Below are positions 51,991 to 61,719 of a DNA stretch of 64,000 nt, piece by piece (position 1 is the first letter of the stretch; the number at the start of each line of letters is the position of its first letter). The position numbers and the translations under genes were made by a program. The DNA comes from JASSUD01 sp031963405 (lineage in GTDB: Bacteria > Pseudomonadota > Gammaproteobacteria > Burkholderiales > Burkholderiaceae): positions 1,922,001 to 1,986,000 of the forward strand of contig JASSUJ010000001.1 in NCBI GenBank assembly GCA_031963405.1, in the 5' to 3' direction. Under the pieces are notes generated by a model, which did not search any database, was not told where the DNA came from, and worked only from the letters and a program-made list of their open reading frames with translations.

Positions 51991-52895
51991 TTAAGGATGC
52001 ACAATATCATCTCGCTAAACTGACAGAGGTATCTAAAAAGAAAGATATTGAAGCTCTATATATAAATATACAGGGTTTAACTGCAGGTAATGAAGTTGGA
52101 GAATATGTGGCTGCTATAAGTCATAAGCTTTTGAAAACTTTGTCTGACAATAAAAATTTGCAAAATATAGAGTTATATTTAGATCGCAATAATTTTTCTG
52201 GAAAGCATATTGTGGCTTTCTTGAAGAAGGCTGGTAATAGTCTTACCGTATTTCATTGCTCAGATAATTGTATTGGAAATGAAGGGCTGGAAATAATTGC
52301 ACCGCATTTAAACAGTATCCATCTTAACGAATTTTACTGGAGTGGCTCGCAGATAAATGGTGCTGCGCTTAAATTTTTGAAGGAAAGGCTGCCAGAAGTT
52401 AAAAAATTAACCTTGTGCGACTTTAGTATTGGTGTGGAAGGAATTGCTTCTTTGGGCGAGATAATAAATAAAAATAATTTATTATTAAATTTAATGAGGA
52501 CTGAAATTTCCGATGTGGAAATTGAATCCTTGGCTCTAATTTTATCTCAAGATAATTCTAAAAATATTAAAGAGTTAAATTTATCTTTTAATAATATTTC
52601 TATTGATGGTTTTAAAAAAATAGTCGCGTCTTTAGTAAGCAATGAAGCTGAATACGTGGATCTTCGTGGAAATTCTATATTTGGCTCTGTTTTAATAAGC
52701 TATGCGTATCTTGAGAGTTTATTGAAAGATGTGCCGGGTGTTAAATTAAAGAGCTATGAGGTGCTCAAGGATGAGGGTGGATTGTCATCTACCTTTAAAA
52801 TAACTTATCAAATGGAGAATGGGAGAATTACAGATGTTCTGACTAGTTGTCACAGTGCTAAGGTTCAAACACTCTCTACTTCCGCAGTAGCATGA
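51987..52895 (+). pseudogene. 5'-truncated LRR paralogue
   Basis: The reading frame is open from 51987 to 52895 but has no ATG in the upstream part; the first conventional start is GTG at 52107, giving 262 residues. LRR units are well preserved (IELYLDRNNFSGKHIVAFL; IKELNLSFNNISIDGFKKIV), and the C-terminus aligns with the neighbour at 49957 (SLLKDVPGVKLKS...FKITYQMENGRITDVL). The F-box-like N-terminal half is missing, and the coding sequence fuses directly to the duplicated intergenic repeat. Expression from GTG is possible, so it may be a short LRR protein and not dead. No ribosome-binding site is evident. Confidence 0.6.
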
Positions 52896-53021
52896 TTGTA
52901 AATTCTTGTTTGAGCTGGCCTGTATGCTATGAGCTAATCTCGAAAGGATGGTTGCTGTTCTTAGGAGTTAAGCGGGGGGTAAATCAGGATTTAAAGGTGC
53001 TGTGGTGTAAAGCGTAATTTG

Positions 53022-53052
53022 ATTTGACGCGGCATTGCCGCGTCAAATTTTA
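53022..53052 (+). terminator. Hairpin terminator between convergent genes
   Basis: ATTTGACGCGGCA and TGCCGCGTCAAAT form a 13-bp stem, followed by TTTTATC on the plus strand. It lies 127 bases after the LRR frame and 39 bases beyond the acnA stop; it may serve both. Confidence 0.6.
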
Positions 53053-53090
53053 TCTAATACTTACTGTGCTATGTATGGCTTAGCAACTGA

Positions 53091-55820
53091 TTAAGCCGCA
53101 AGTAGCGAGCGCAACACAAACGGCAGAATACCGCCATGCTTGTAGTAATCCACTTCAATTGGCGTATCGATACGTAGCCATAAGTCGACTTTCTCGGTTT
53201 GCCCATTGTCGCGGCGAATAACTAGCGTGACTTTCTGCTGCGGTTTGAGATCAGCCGTTAATCCCTCTAGGTCAAAGCTTTCTGTACCGGTGAGATTCAA
53301 CGTCTGGGCGTTGGTGCCATTGATAAACTGAAGTGGCAACACACCCATGCCAACTAGGTTGGAGCGGTGAATGCGCTCAAAACTGCTCGCAATCACGGCT
53401 TTCACACCGAGTAATTGGGTGCCTTTGGCCGCCCAGTCGCGTGATGAGCCCGTGCCATACTCTTCGCCACCGAAGACGATAGTGGATATCCCTTCTTCGA
53501 TATAACGCATGGCGGCATCGTAAATTGACATTTGGGTGCCGCTTGGTTGATGAATCGTCAAGCCACCCTCAATCCGTGAGCCATCTGCTGCTAAAGGCAA
53601 CATGAAATTTTTAATTCGCACGTTAGCGAAGGTGCCGCGCATCATCACTTCATGGTTGCCGCGCCGCGAGCCATAGCTATTGAAGTCAGCTTTTTGCACG
53701 CCATGGGCTTTAAGCCAAAGACCAGCAGGCGAGGTTTCCTTGATCGCGCCAGCGGGGCTGATATGGTCAGTGGTGAGCGAATCACCAAAGATAGCCAGCG
53801 CCCGGGTTTTTTGAATCACCGGCATGCGAGCTGTCGCGCGCATGGCGAAATCGGCAAAGAAGGGGGGTTGTGCAATATAAGTTGACGTTGGCCAGTTATA
53901 TAGTTGGCCTTCGGTGCCTTCAACCTTGCTCCATAGGTCGCCTTTTTGCGTGAGTTGCGCGTAATTCTTTTGAAAGGCTTTGGGGTTGAGCGCAAATTTC
54001 AGCAGCTGTTGAATTTCTTCGCTTGAAGGCCAAATATCACCTAAGTAGATATCTCGTTTTTTCCCATCTTTACCTATACCGGTACCGACTGGTTCGGTCA
54101 TTAAATCGCGCCGTATCGTGCCAGCAATGGCGTAGGCGACTACAAGCGGTGGTGAAGCTAGGAAATTGGCATGGATATTTGGGTGAATGCGTGCTTCAAA
54201 ATTGCGGTTGCCTGACAATATAGCGGCCGCCACAATATGGTTTTCTGTGATCGCCTCATTCAGCTCAGGTGTCAAATCACCTGCATTGCCAATACAAGTC
54301 GTGCAACCATAAGCCGCAAGGGTAAAGCCAAGCTTCTCAAGATATGGCATTAAGCCGGTAGCATTTAAGTATTCAGTAACAATGCGCGAGCCAGGAGCCA
54401 GTGTAGTTTTAATATGAGGCGCGACAGTCAAGCCAGCTTCCACCGCTTTTTTAGCCAACAGGCCAGCTGCAAGTAAAACGCTTGGGTTGGACGTATTAGT
54501 GCACGAAGTAATCGCGGCGATCAAAATATCACCGTGCTTGATTGATACGCCGTCTTGTTTGGTCGGATAGCTTTTGTCGAGTGTGCTCGACTTTCTGGCG
54601 AAGCCATTTTCCTGCACAGGCTTGGCGAAAAGATCCGTAAAGGTCTGTTTCACGGAACCAATTTCAATCCGATCTTGCGGGCGTTTTGGCCCAGCGAGGG
54701 AGGGGGCGACGGTAGCTAGATCAAGTGTCACGATGCTGCTGTAGTCAATCTGCCCGGCTTGCGGCATGCCCATCATCTGCTGCGCTTGATAATAGTTCGA
54801 GAAAGCGCTGATTTCTTGCTCGGTGCGGCCTGTCCCTTCAAAGTAGTCAAGGGTTTTGTCATCGACTGGGAAAAAGCCCATGGTCGCGCCGTATTCAGGC
54901 GCCATATTGCTGATCGTGGCCCGATCTGGAACCGCTAAGGACGCAGCACCTGCGCCGAAGAATTCAACAAATTTGCCCACCACTTTTTCCTGGCGCAAGC
55001 GCTCGGTAATGGTTAGCACCAAGTCAGTCGCTGTTACGCCCTCGCGTAGCTTGCCTTGTAATTCAAAGCCAACCACGTCAGGCGTTAAGAAGTAAACCGG
55101 TTGGCCGAGCATGCCAGCTTCTGCTTCAATGCCCCCTACGCCCCAGCCGACTACGCCAATACCGTTAATCATCGTGGTATGGCTATCAGTGCCGACTAAC
55201 GTATCGGGATAATAAAGCGACGTATCGTTGACTTGCTTGCGGTGCACGCCACGCGCCAGATATTCCAGATTCACTTGATGCACAATCCCAACGCCCGGTG
55301 GCACGATGCGGAAGGTATCGAAAGCTTGCGTACCCCACTTGAGGAATTGATAGCGTTCTTTATTGCGCTGAAATTCAAGCTGCATATTTAAATCTAGCGA
55401 GTTGCTTTGGCCGAAGTAATCGACCTGTATCGAGTGGTCAATGACCAAATCAACAGGGACCAGCGGTTCAATCGCGCTTGGGTCTTTGCCTGCTTGTTTA
55501 GCCACCTCGCGCATTGCGGCAAGGTCAACCAGTAGTGGCACGCCCGTAAAATCTTGCAGCACGACACGAGCGACGGAGAAAGGAATTTCTGTGGTGCGCT
55601 CAGCATTTGGCTGCCATTGAGCTAGCTGGGTAATATGCTGCTCAGTAATTTTTTTATCATCGTAATTGCGCAGTACCGATTCCAATACCAGGCGGATTGA
55701 GACAGGCAAACGTTCAATGCGAATTCCCAAGGCTTTGCCAAGCTGCGGTAAGGAATAAAACTTTCCTGTACCAGCGCCGCTTTCAAAAGTTTTTAAGGTG
55801 TTGTGCAAATTGTGAAGCAT
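53091..55820 (-). CDS. acnA: Aconitate hydratase A
   Basis: 909-residue [4Fe-4S] enzyme isomerising citrate and isocitrate in the TCA cycle. Cluster cysteines fit C440 (TSCTNTSNPS), C506 and C509 (YGCTTCIGNAG). Further signatures are VGTDSHTTMINGIGVVGWGVGG (shorter: GTDSHTTMINGIG) and the swivel-domain FGGEEYGTGSSRDWAAKG. Full length. It is upstream of nothing on its strand; mdh lies on the same strand further right, 232 bases away with a decayed repeat between them. Confidence 0.96.
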   Translation of the reverse strand: MLHNLHNTLKTFESGAGTGKFYSLPQLGKALGIRIERLPVSIRLVLESVLRNYDDKKITEQHITQLAQWQPNAERTTEIPFSVARVVLQDFTGVPLLVDLAAMREVAKQAGKDPSAIEPLVPVDLVIDHSIQVDYFGQSNSLDLNMQLEFQRNKERYQFLKWGTQAFDTFRIVPPGVGIVHQVNLEYLARGVHRKQVNDTSLYYPDTLVGTDSHTTMINGIGVVGWGVGGIEAEAGMLGQPVYFLTPDVVGFELQGKLREGVTATDLVLTITERLRQEKVVGKFVEFFGAGAASLAVPDRATISNMAPEYGATMGFFPVDDKTLDYFEGTGRTEQEISAFSNYYQAQQMMGMPQAGQIDYSSIVTLDLATVAPSLAGPKRPQDRIEIGSVKQTFTDLFAKPVQENGFARKSSTLDKSYPTKQDGVSIKHGDILIAAITSCTNTSNPSVLLAAGLLAKKAVEAGLTVAPHIKTTLAPGSRIVTEYLNATGLMPYLEKLGFTLAAYGCTTCIGNAGDLTPELNEAITENHIVAAAILSGNRNFEARIHPNIHANFLASPPLVVAYAIAGTIRRDLMTEPVGTGIGKDGKKRDIYLGDIWPSSEEIQQLLKFALNPKAFQKNYAQLTQKGDLWSKVEGTEGQLYNWPTSTYIAQPPFFADFAMRATARMPVIQKTRALAIFGDSLTTDHISPAGAIKETSPAGLWLKAHGVQKADFNSYGSRRGNHEVMMRGTFANVRIKNFMLPLAADGSRIEGGLTIHQPSGTQMSIYDAAMRYIEEGISTIVFGGEEYGTGSSRDWAAKGTQLLGVKAVIASSFERIHRSNLVGMGVLPLQFINGTNAQTLNLTGTESFDLEGLTADLKPQQKVTLVIRRDNGQTEKVDLWLRIDTPIEVDYYKHGGILPFVLRSLLAA

Positions 55821-56052
55821 GGTGTTTCCTTACTAGCGGTGAGTACCCGATTTCTGCTTAATATTTTGCTGAAAAAGACCTGCCTAGGTCCGCTGGTTGC
55901 GTTAGATGAGCCTACTTAATGCAATACATTGGCATTTCTCGTCCCGGACTTAGGCAAATCTTCCAGTGCTGGCTTTGATGTAGTGTGTTTAACATGGGTT
56001 TGCAGATGCAAAAAATGCTTAAAACAACTCTCTTCAGCCAGCGTTGTGCTTC

Positions 56053-57036
56053 TTATCCCAGTAAAGGTTTTACACCTTCTAATTCTTGCTGTAATTCTGC
56101 GAGCGTTGCATCCATCCGCGAGCGTGAGAATTCATCTATTTCTAATCCTGTGACTCGTTGGTAAGTGCCATTTTCAGTGATGACTGGAACGCCGTAAATT
56201 ATGTCTTTTGGGATACCGTATGAGCCATCTGACGGAATGCCCATCGTTACCCATTTACCTTGACTGCCCAACACCCAATCGCGCATATGATCAAGTGCAG
56301 CTGAGGCGGCTGAAGCTGCTGAGGATAAGCCACGTGCTTCGATGATTGCTGCGCCGCGGTTGGCAACGGTAGGGATAAAGACATCGCGATTCCAAGCCGC
56401 ATCGTTGATGAGTTGCGCTACATTTTTGCCGGCTACAGTCGCGAAGCGGAAATCTGGGTACATAGTGGATGAATGATTACCCCAAACCACGAACTTTTCG
56501 ATGGCGGAAGCTGGCTGACTGATCTTATTGGCGATCTGCGATATTGCACGATTATGATCAAGACGCAGCATCGCGGTGAAATTCTGCTTAGGTAAATCGG
56601 GGGCAGATTGCATCGCAATATAGGCATTGGTATTGGCCGGGTTGCCCACTACCAGCACTTTAACGTCACGCTTAGCGTGTTCATTGAGAGCACGCCCTTG
56701 CGCGATAAAAATAGGGGCATTGACGCCGAGCAAATCTTTGCGCTCCATGCCTTTAGCACGTGGCCGAGAGCCGACTAACAAGGCTATATCAGCATCCTTA
56801 AAAGCGACATTCGGATCATCTGTAATAACGATGTCTTGCAACAATTCAAAGGCGCAATCTTCAAGCTCCATGACCACCCCTTTTAGCGCTGCTTGCGCTT
56901 GCGGTAGTTCTAGGAGTTGCAAAATCACAGGCTGATCTTTGCCAAGCAGATCGCCTTGCGCAATGCGAAATAGCAAGGAGTAGGCAATTTGGCCTGCGGC
57001 ACCTGTAACGGCGACGCGCTTGGCGGGTTTCATCAT
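56053..57036 (-). CDS. mdh: Malate dehydrogenase
   Basis: 327-residue NAD-dependent TCA enzyme oxidising malate to oxaloacetate. The nucleotide loop is TGAAGQIAYSLLFR (near 11-24). Substrate arginines lie in GSRPRAKGMERKDLL, and the catalytic H188 is in VWGNHSSTMYPD. The ATG at 57036 (followed by a second ATG) has GGAG seven bases upstream; the frame opens a little earlier. Length and sequence fit the betaproteobacterial group. It is divergent from sdhC. Confidence 0.95.
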   Translation of the reverse strand: MMKPAKRVAVTGAAGQIAYSLLFRIAQGDLLGKDQPVILQLLELPQAQAALKGVVMELEDCAFELLQDIVITDDPNVAFKDADIALLVGSRPRAKGMERKDLLGVNAPIFIAQGRALNEHAKRDVKVLVVGNPANTNAYIAMQSAPDLPKQNFTAMLRLDHNRAISQIANKISQPASAIEKFVVWGNHSSTMYPDFRFATVAGKNVAQLINDAAWNRDVFIPTVANRGAAIIEARGLSSAASAASAALDHMRDWVLGSQGKWVTMGIPSDGSYGIPKDIIYGVPVITENGTYQRVTGLEIDEFSRSRMDATLAELQQELEGVKPLLG

Positions 57037-57498
57037 ATTTAGTCTCCAATAAATCATGTATGAGGGTGGTAAAGGACGTATTTTAATCGTCTACGCACTT
57101 CAGCGCATGATTGATTAGCGTGCATTTCATTAATGAGAGGCATTGAAAAAGCTCAGAGCGTCGTTATGCCGAGCACATGATGCCCTCTGATCGTACCGGT
57201 CTACGGCTTTCCTTGCTCGCAGCTGATTCAGCCATTCAGCTCTTGGGTTGAAGTGATGAATTTACAGTTAAGAATCCCAACACAAACCACGCCCAAAGCA
57301 TCGCTGCTAGTGCCAATACAGCACGTTTGGGCTCCGTATTTATTTCAATTCTTCACCCCAACTACGCCGGCTAACGTACGGGCTACATCCCTATTTTCTG
57401 CTTTAAGTTATGTAAATTTTATTTAAGAATAAGGCAGTTTGCTGCAGTCAAATAAGGAATAGCGCTAAAATAGCGGATTAGTTTTTCAGACGGAATCT
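57037..57498. other. Intergenic with decayed repeats
   Basis: 462 bases between divergent mdh and sdhC. Around 57236-57370 G-type fragments are seen (TTGGGTTGAAGTGATGAA, AATCCCAACACAAACCACG). The 3' end just before sdhC must hold its promoter; CGCTAAAATAGCG near 57463 is a candidate -10 region without a clear -35. No gene. Confidence 0.4.
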
Positions 57499-57915
57499 AT
57501 GAGCATGGCTGAAGCGATCAAAAAACCCCAGCGGAAGTTTCGCAATATCAGTTTTTTTCAAATCTTGAAATACCGGCTACCCGCCACGGGCAAAGTGTCT
57601 ATCTTGCATCGTGCAAGCGGCGCACTTTTGTTTTTATCCCTACCTTTTTTGCTCTATCTGTTTGAGCAAAGTCTCTCTTCTGAAATTAGCTTCAATGTGC
57701 TCAAAGGCTTAGCCTCTCACTTGCTTGCTAAATTTATTTTCTTACTCTTAGCTTGGGCCTTTTTATTCCATTTTCTGGCAGGACTGCGCCATCTTCTGAT
57801 GGATTTGCATGTGGGCAGCACCCGATGTGTGGCCGTTCGGACAGCCAGAACAGTGATGGTTGGCTCAGTGCTATTGACGATTGTGGTTGCACTTAAATTA
57901 TTCGGAGTTTTTTGA
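57499..57915 (+). CDS. sdhC: Succinate dehydrogenase cytochrome b556 subunit
   Basis: 138-residue membrane anchor of complex II with three helices. The quinone-site motif HRASGALLFL and the haem-ligand segment FHFLAGLRHLLMDLHVG are present. It starts the sdhCDAB operon; its TGA overlaps the sdhD ATG by one base. Confidence 0.94.
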   Translation: MSMAEAIKKPQRKFRNISFFQILKYRLPATGKVSILHRASGALLFLSLPFLLYLFEQSLSSEISFNVLKGLASHLLAKFIFLLLAWAFLFHFLAGLRHLLMDLHVGSTRCVAVRTARTVMVGSVLLTIVVALKLFGVF

Positions 57916-58298
57916 TGGCGCGCTCTTACCAAAATTCTCACCCAGACTTTGGCTCAAAGCGCCTGGTTGTTGGCGCACATTATGGGCTGCGTGATTGGCT
58001 CGCACAGCGTGTCACGGCAGCCGTGATGGCGATCTATACAGTGATTTTGCTGGCATGGTTTTTTGCTGCGCGAAATTTTTCCTATGAAGGCTGGGCCTCA
58101 ATTTTTTCGACGCAATGGATGCGGTGCGCAACGTTTGCTGCATTGCTTTCACTTTTCTATCATGCGTGGGTGGGGATGCGTGATATTTCAATGGATTATC
58201 TAAAGCCAATCGGCATACGCCTCACCTTTCAGATTTTGACCATCGTATGGCTGCTAGCGTGTGCTGGCTATGCCGCGCAGATTTTGTGGAGAGTATAA
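57915..58298 (+). CDS. sdhD: Succinate dehydrogenase hydrophobic membrane anchor
   Basis: 127-residue, three-helix anchor pairing with SdhC around haem b and ubiquinone. The conserved YHAWVGMRDISMDYLKP contains the likely haem-ligand histidine; the N-terminus KRLVVGAHYGLRDWLAQR is betaproteobacterial in type. It starts in a TGATG overlap with sdhC and ends three bases before sdhA, consistent with translational coupling. Confidence 0.93.
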   Translation: MARSYQNSHPDFGSKRLVVGAHYGLRDWLAQRVTAAVMAIYTVILLAWFFAARNFSYEGWASIFSTQWMRCATFAALLSLFYHAWVGMRDISMDYLKPIGIRLTFQILTIVWLLACAGYAAQILWRV

Positions 58299-58301
58299 GA
58301 A

Positions 58302-60077
58302 ATGGCTGCAATTAAAAGTGCTCTGCCACGCCGTCGTTTTGATGTTGTTATCGTTGGTGCTGGTGGCGCTGGCATGCGCGCCTCGTTACAACTCGCACGT
58401 GCGGGTTTATCGGTGGCTGTTTTGTCAAAAGTTTTCCCTACCCGTTCGCACACGGTCGCCGCACAAGGCGGAATCGGTGCATCGCTTGGCAATATGAGCG
58501 AGGATAATTGGCATTACCACTTCTACGACACGATTAAAGGTTCCGACTGGCTCGGTGATCAAGACGCGATTGAATTTATGTGCCGGCAAGCGCCGCATGC
58601 TGTTTATGAGCTAGAGCATTTCGGTATGCCATTTGATCGCAACCCAGATGGCACGATCTATCAACGCCCATTTGGCGGCCATACAGTTAACTATGGTGAA
58701 AAACCTGTGCAGCGTGCTTGTGCCGCAGCTGACCGTACGGGTCATGCTTTGTTGCATACGCTGTATCAGCAAAATGTCCAAGCCAAAACGCATTTCTTCG
58801 TTGAATGGATGGCACTTGATTTAATTCGTGATCAAGACGGCGATGTGTTGGGCGTGACAGCGCTTGAAATTGAAACCGGCGAAATTTATTTAATGGAAGC
58901 GAAATGCACCCTTTTCGCAACCGGCGGTGCTGGCCGTATTTATGCCGCGTCAACCAATGCCTTTATTAATACTGGCGATGGCTTAGGTATGGCGGCGCGT
59001 GCAGGGGTCCCACTCGAAGATATGGAGTTCTGGCAGTTTCACCCAACCGGCGTAGCGGGTGCGGGCGTGCTGATCACTGAAGGTGTGCGCGGCGAAGGCG
59101 GAGTTTTACGCAACGTCAATGGTGAACGCTTTATGGAGCGTTACGCGCCAACCTTAAAAGACCTTGCCCCGCGTGATTTTGTCTCGCGTGCGATGGATCA
59201 AGAGATTAAGGAAGGGCGCGGCTGCGGGCCAAATGGCGATCATGTGTTGCTCGATTTGTCACATATCGGTGCTGAAACGATTAACAAACGTTTGCCATCG
59301 ATTCACGAAATTGCTCTAAAGTTTGCCAATGTGGATTGCATTAAAGAACCAATCCCTGTGGTGCCAACCATTCATTACCAAATGGGCGGGATTCCGACCA
59401 ATATTCATGGTCAGGTAATCGGCAAGCCAGGCGAGTCGCAAGCCTTAGTCAATGGCTTTTATGCAGTGGGCGAGTGCTCATGTGTTTCAGTGCATGGCGC
59501 TAACCGCTTGGGTACCAATTCACTGCTTGACTTAGTCGTCTTTGGTCACGCTGCTGGTAATCATATTATTGAGCAAGTTAAAACGCAGAAAACTCATAAG
59601 CCATTGCCTGATGATGCGGCTGATCGCTCGTTGGCGCGGCTTGCTAAGCTTGAAGGGACGACTTCTGGCGAATATACGCAAACCATTGCTAATGATATGC
59701 GTAAAGCCATGCAAGCGCATGCCGGCGTATTCCGTACCTCGGAGCTCTTAGCTGAAGGTGTGGTGCAAATTAAAGAATTGGCTGAGCGTGTTAAACATGT
59801 ACATTTGAAAGATAAGTCCAAAGTCTTTAACACCGCACGCGTAGAAGCGTTGGAGCTGGCTAACTTAATCGAAGTAGCGCGTGCCACGATGGTTTCTGCT
59901 GAGGCACGTCAAGAAAGCCGCGGCGCTCACGCACATCGTGATTTCCCAGAGCGCGATGATGAAAAGTGGTTGCGCCATACTCTGTGGTACAGCGAAGAAG
60001 ATCGGCTCGAATATAAAGCCGTGCGGATGCAACCTTTGACGGTTGAAAGCGTACCGCCGAAGGCACGTACTTTCTAA
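58302..60077 (+). CDS. sdhA: Succinate dehydrogenase flavoprotein subunit
   Basis: 591-residue FAD subunit of complex II oxidising succinate to fumarate. The dinucleotide fold is VVIVGAGGAGMRASL (19-24 core), FAD attaches at H50 (RSHTVAAQGG), and the active-site segments are QFHPTGVAGAGVLITEG, HGANRLGTNSLLD and MGGIPTN. It ends with RPKARTF-like PPKARTF, the usual C-terminus. Three bases after sdhD. A 216-base leader separates it from sdhB, which is longer than usual and contains no gene. Confidence 0.97.
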   Translation: MAAIKSALPRRRFDVVIVGAGGAGMRASLQLARAGLSVAVLSKVFPTRSHTVAAQGGIGASLGNMSEDNWHYHFYDTIKGSDWLGDQDAIEFMCRQAPHAVYELEHFGMPFDRNPDGTIYQRPFGGHTVNYGEKPVQRACAAADRTGHALLHTLYQQNVQAKTHFFVEWMALDLIRDQDGDVLGVTALEIETGEIYLMEAKCTLFATGGAGRIYAASTNAFINTGDGLGMAARAGVPLEDMEFWQFHPTGVAGAGVLITEGVRGEGGVLRNVNGERFMERYAPTLKDLAPRDFVSRAMDQEIKEGRGCGPNGDHVLLDLSHIGAETINKRLPSIHEIALKFANVDCIKEPIPVVPTIHYQMGGIPTNIHGQVIGKPGESQALVNGFYAVGECSCVSVHGANRLGTNSLLDLVVFGHAAGNHIIEQVKTQKTHKPLPDDAADRSLARLAKLEGTTSGEYTQTIANDMRKAMQAHAGVFRTSELLAEGVVQIKELAERVKHVHLKDKSKVFNTARVEALELANLIEVARATMVSAEARQESRGAHAHRDFPERDDEKWLRHTLWYSEEDRLEYKAVRMQPLTVESVPPKARTF

Positions 60078-60293
60078 TGTTTTTTGGGGTGCATTTTTTA
60101 ATTAATGCGCAGCCTAAAGTAAACAAGTAAGTAGATAAATAGACAAAAATACCTCGACTGAGAAGGTGGGGCAGGGATTAAAACCTGCTCAGGGTATTGC
60201 GCCAAGCCGCGGGTTAGATAAACCAAAGCGTTATCTAGGGTTTATCTAATCAAGTAGTGCTTCGGTGTGCGCCTGAATAAAAGGATGCCAATC

Positions 60294-60998
60294 ATGACAA
60301 CACGTACTGTCGATATCTACCGCTACGACCCGGATCAAGATGCCGCGCCGCGTATGCAAAGATACGAAATTGAGCTGGATGCGCAAGACCGTATGCTGCT
60401 TGATGCTTTGATCAAATTGAAAGCCGTCGATGAAACGCTGTCTTTCCGCCGCTCTTGCCGCGAAGGGGTATGCGGCTCGGATGCGATGAATATCAATGGC
60501 AAAAATGGTCTTGCCTGTTTAATCAATTTAAATGATTTGCCAAAGCATATCGTGCTGCGTCCGCTGCCCGGTTTGCCCGTGGTACGCGATTTAATTTGTG
60601 ACTTCACTCAATTTTTTGATCAATACCATTCAATCAAGCCTTACTTGATTAATGACGAGCCCTTGCCTGAAAAAGAGCGCCTGCAAACGCCTGAAGCACG
60701 CAATGAATTAGACGGCTTGTATGAATGTATTCTGTGCGCCTGCTGCTCGACCGCCTGCCCTAGTTTTTGGTGGAACCCAGATAAGTTTGTTGGCCCAGCA
60801 GGGCTGTTGCAAGCGTACCGCTTTATTGCAGATAGCCGTGATAAAGCCACCAATGAGCGCTTAGACAACCTAGAAGATCCGTATCGACTATTCCGCTGCC
60901 GCTCAATTATGAATTGTGCTGATGTTTGCCCGAAGGGCTTAAGTCCGAACCGAGCCATTGATAAAATCAAAGAATTAATGGTACGGCGCAGCGTTTAA
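60294..60998 (+). CDS. sdhB: Succinate dehydrogenase iron-sulfur subunit
   Basis: 234-residue subunit carrying three clusters. [2Fe-2S] ligands are C55, C60, an aspartate at 63 as in E. coli, and C75 (SCREGVCGSDAMN, NGLAC). The [4Fe-4S]/[3Fe-4S] ligands are CILCACCSTACP and CADVCPKGL. The preferred ATG at 60294 has AAGGA eight bases upstream; a frame opening at 60267 is not needed. An E-type repeat array follows the stop immediately. Confidence 0.96.
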   Translation: MTTRTVDIYRYDPDQDAAPRMQRYEIELDAQDRMLLDALIKLKAVDETLSFRRSCREGVCGSDAMNINGKNGLACLINLNDLPKHIVLRPLPGLPVVRDLICDFTQFFDQYHSIKPYLINDEPLPEKERLQTPEARNELDGLYECILCACCSTACPSFWWNPDKFVGPAGLLQAYRFIADSRDKATNERLDNLEDPYRLFRCRSIMNCADVCPKGLSPNRAIDKIKELMVRRSV

Positions 60999-61430
60999 AA
61001 CCTGTTTAGGCTCTCCCTGGCGCCCTTGCGCCTTCTTGCCGTACTATTTGTACTGTCTGCGTCGGCGCAAGACCACCAGGAAGACCCTAAACAGGTTTTA
61101 ATTAAGATGGTGGTTTGGGCTCTCTCTCTTGCGCCTCCTGCCGTACTATTTGTACTGTCTGCGTCGGCGCAAGACCACCAAGAAGACCCTAAACAGGTTT
61201 TAATTGAGATGGTGGTTTAGGCTCTCCCTGGCGCCTCCTTGCTGTACTAGTCTGTACTGTCTGCGTCGGCGCAAGACCCCTAGGAAGACCCTAAACAGGT
61301 TTTAATTGAGATGGTGGTTTAGGTTCTCCCTTGCGCCTCCTTGTTGTACTAGTTTGACTGTCTGTGTCGGCGCAAGTCCATCAGGAAGGTCCTAGACAAT
61401 TTTTAATTAAGATAGTGGTTTGGGCTCTAA
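60997..61430. repeat. Tandem array of four E-type palindromic units between sdhB and sdhE
   Basis: Units of about 101-102 bases. Each has GGCTCTCCCTGGCGCC, a core such as TTGCCGTACTATTTGTACTG then TCTGCGTCGGCGCAAGACC, and AGGAAGACCCTAAACAGG. They are joined by the fixed linker TTTTAATTAAGATGGTGGTTT. Unit 4 is the most diverged (GACAATTTTTAATT end). The array is related to 43830-44240 but with its own arm sequence. Any sdhB-sdhE transcript must pass through it. Confidence 0.92.
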
Positions 61431-61431
61431 G

Positions 61432-61719
61432 ATGGAAAACGCTGATTTAAATTCGTCAACTCATGCATCAATTCAACTACGTCGCACGCAATTGCGTTGG
61501 CGTGCGCGGCGGGGGTTGCTAGAAAACGATTTGATTATCGAACGTTTTTTTGAGCGTTATGAACAGCAGCTAAGTGATGCTGATATCAATGGGCTAACCC
61601 GTCTGTTGGACTTGAGCGATAACGACTTGATGGACTTATTGCTAGTTCGTACCGAGCCGGCAGCCGAGCTTAATGACCCAGACACATTGCGCGTTTTAGC
61701 TCTGCTACGTGCAGTGTGA
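61432..61719 (+). CDS. sdhE: FAD assembly factor SdhE
   Basis: 95-residue protein that promotes FAD attachment to SdhA. The signature is visible in two parts: RRTQLRWRARRGLLENDLII (residues about 20-39; RGLLE matches the RGxxE motif contacting SdhA) and the acidic helical C-terminus (LLDLSDNDLMDLLL). In Burkholderia it sits between sdhB and gltA, as here. The ATG at 61432 has no clear ribosome-binding site because the preceding bases belong to the E-type array; a TTG at 61420 is also possible. Confidence 0.9.
   Translation: MENADLNSSTHASIQLRRTQLRWRARRGLLENDLIIERFFERYEQQLSDADINGLTRLLDLSDNDLMDLLLVRTEPAAELNDPDTLRVLALLRAV

Noticed and set aside
61026..61220. 64-codon frame with an internal peptide repeat (VLFVLSASAQDHQEDP twice)
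   Set aside because: It is the translation of two E-type palindrome units; no ribosome-binding site and no independent coding signal.
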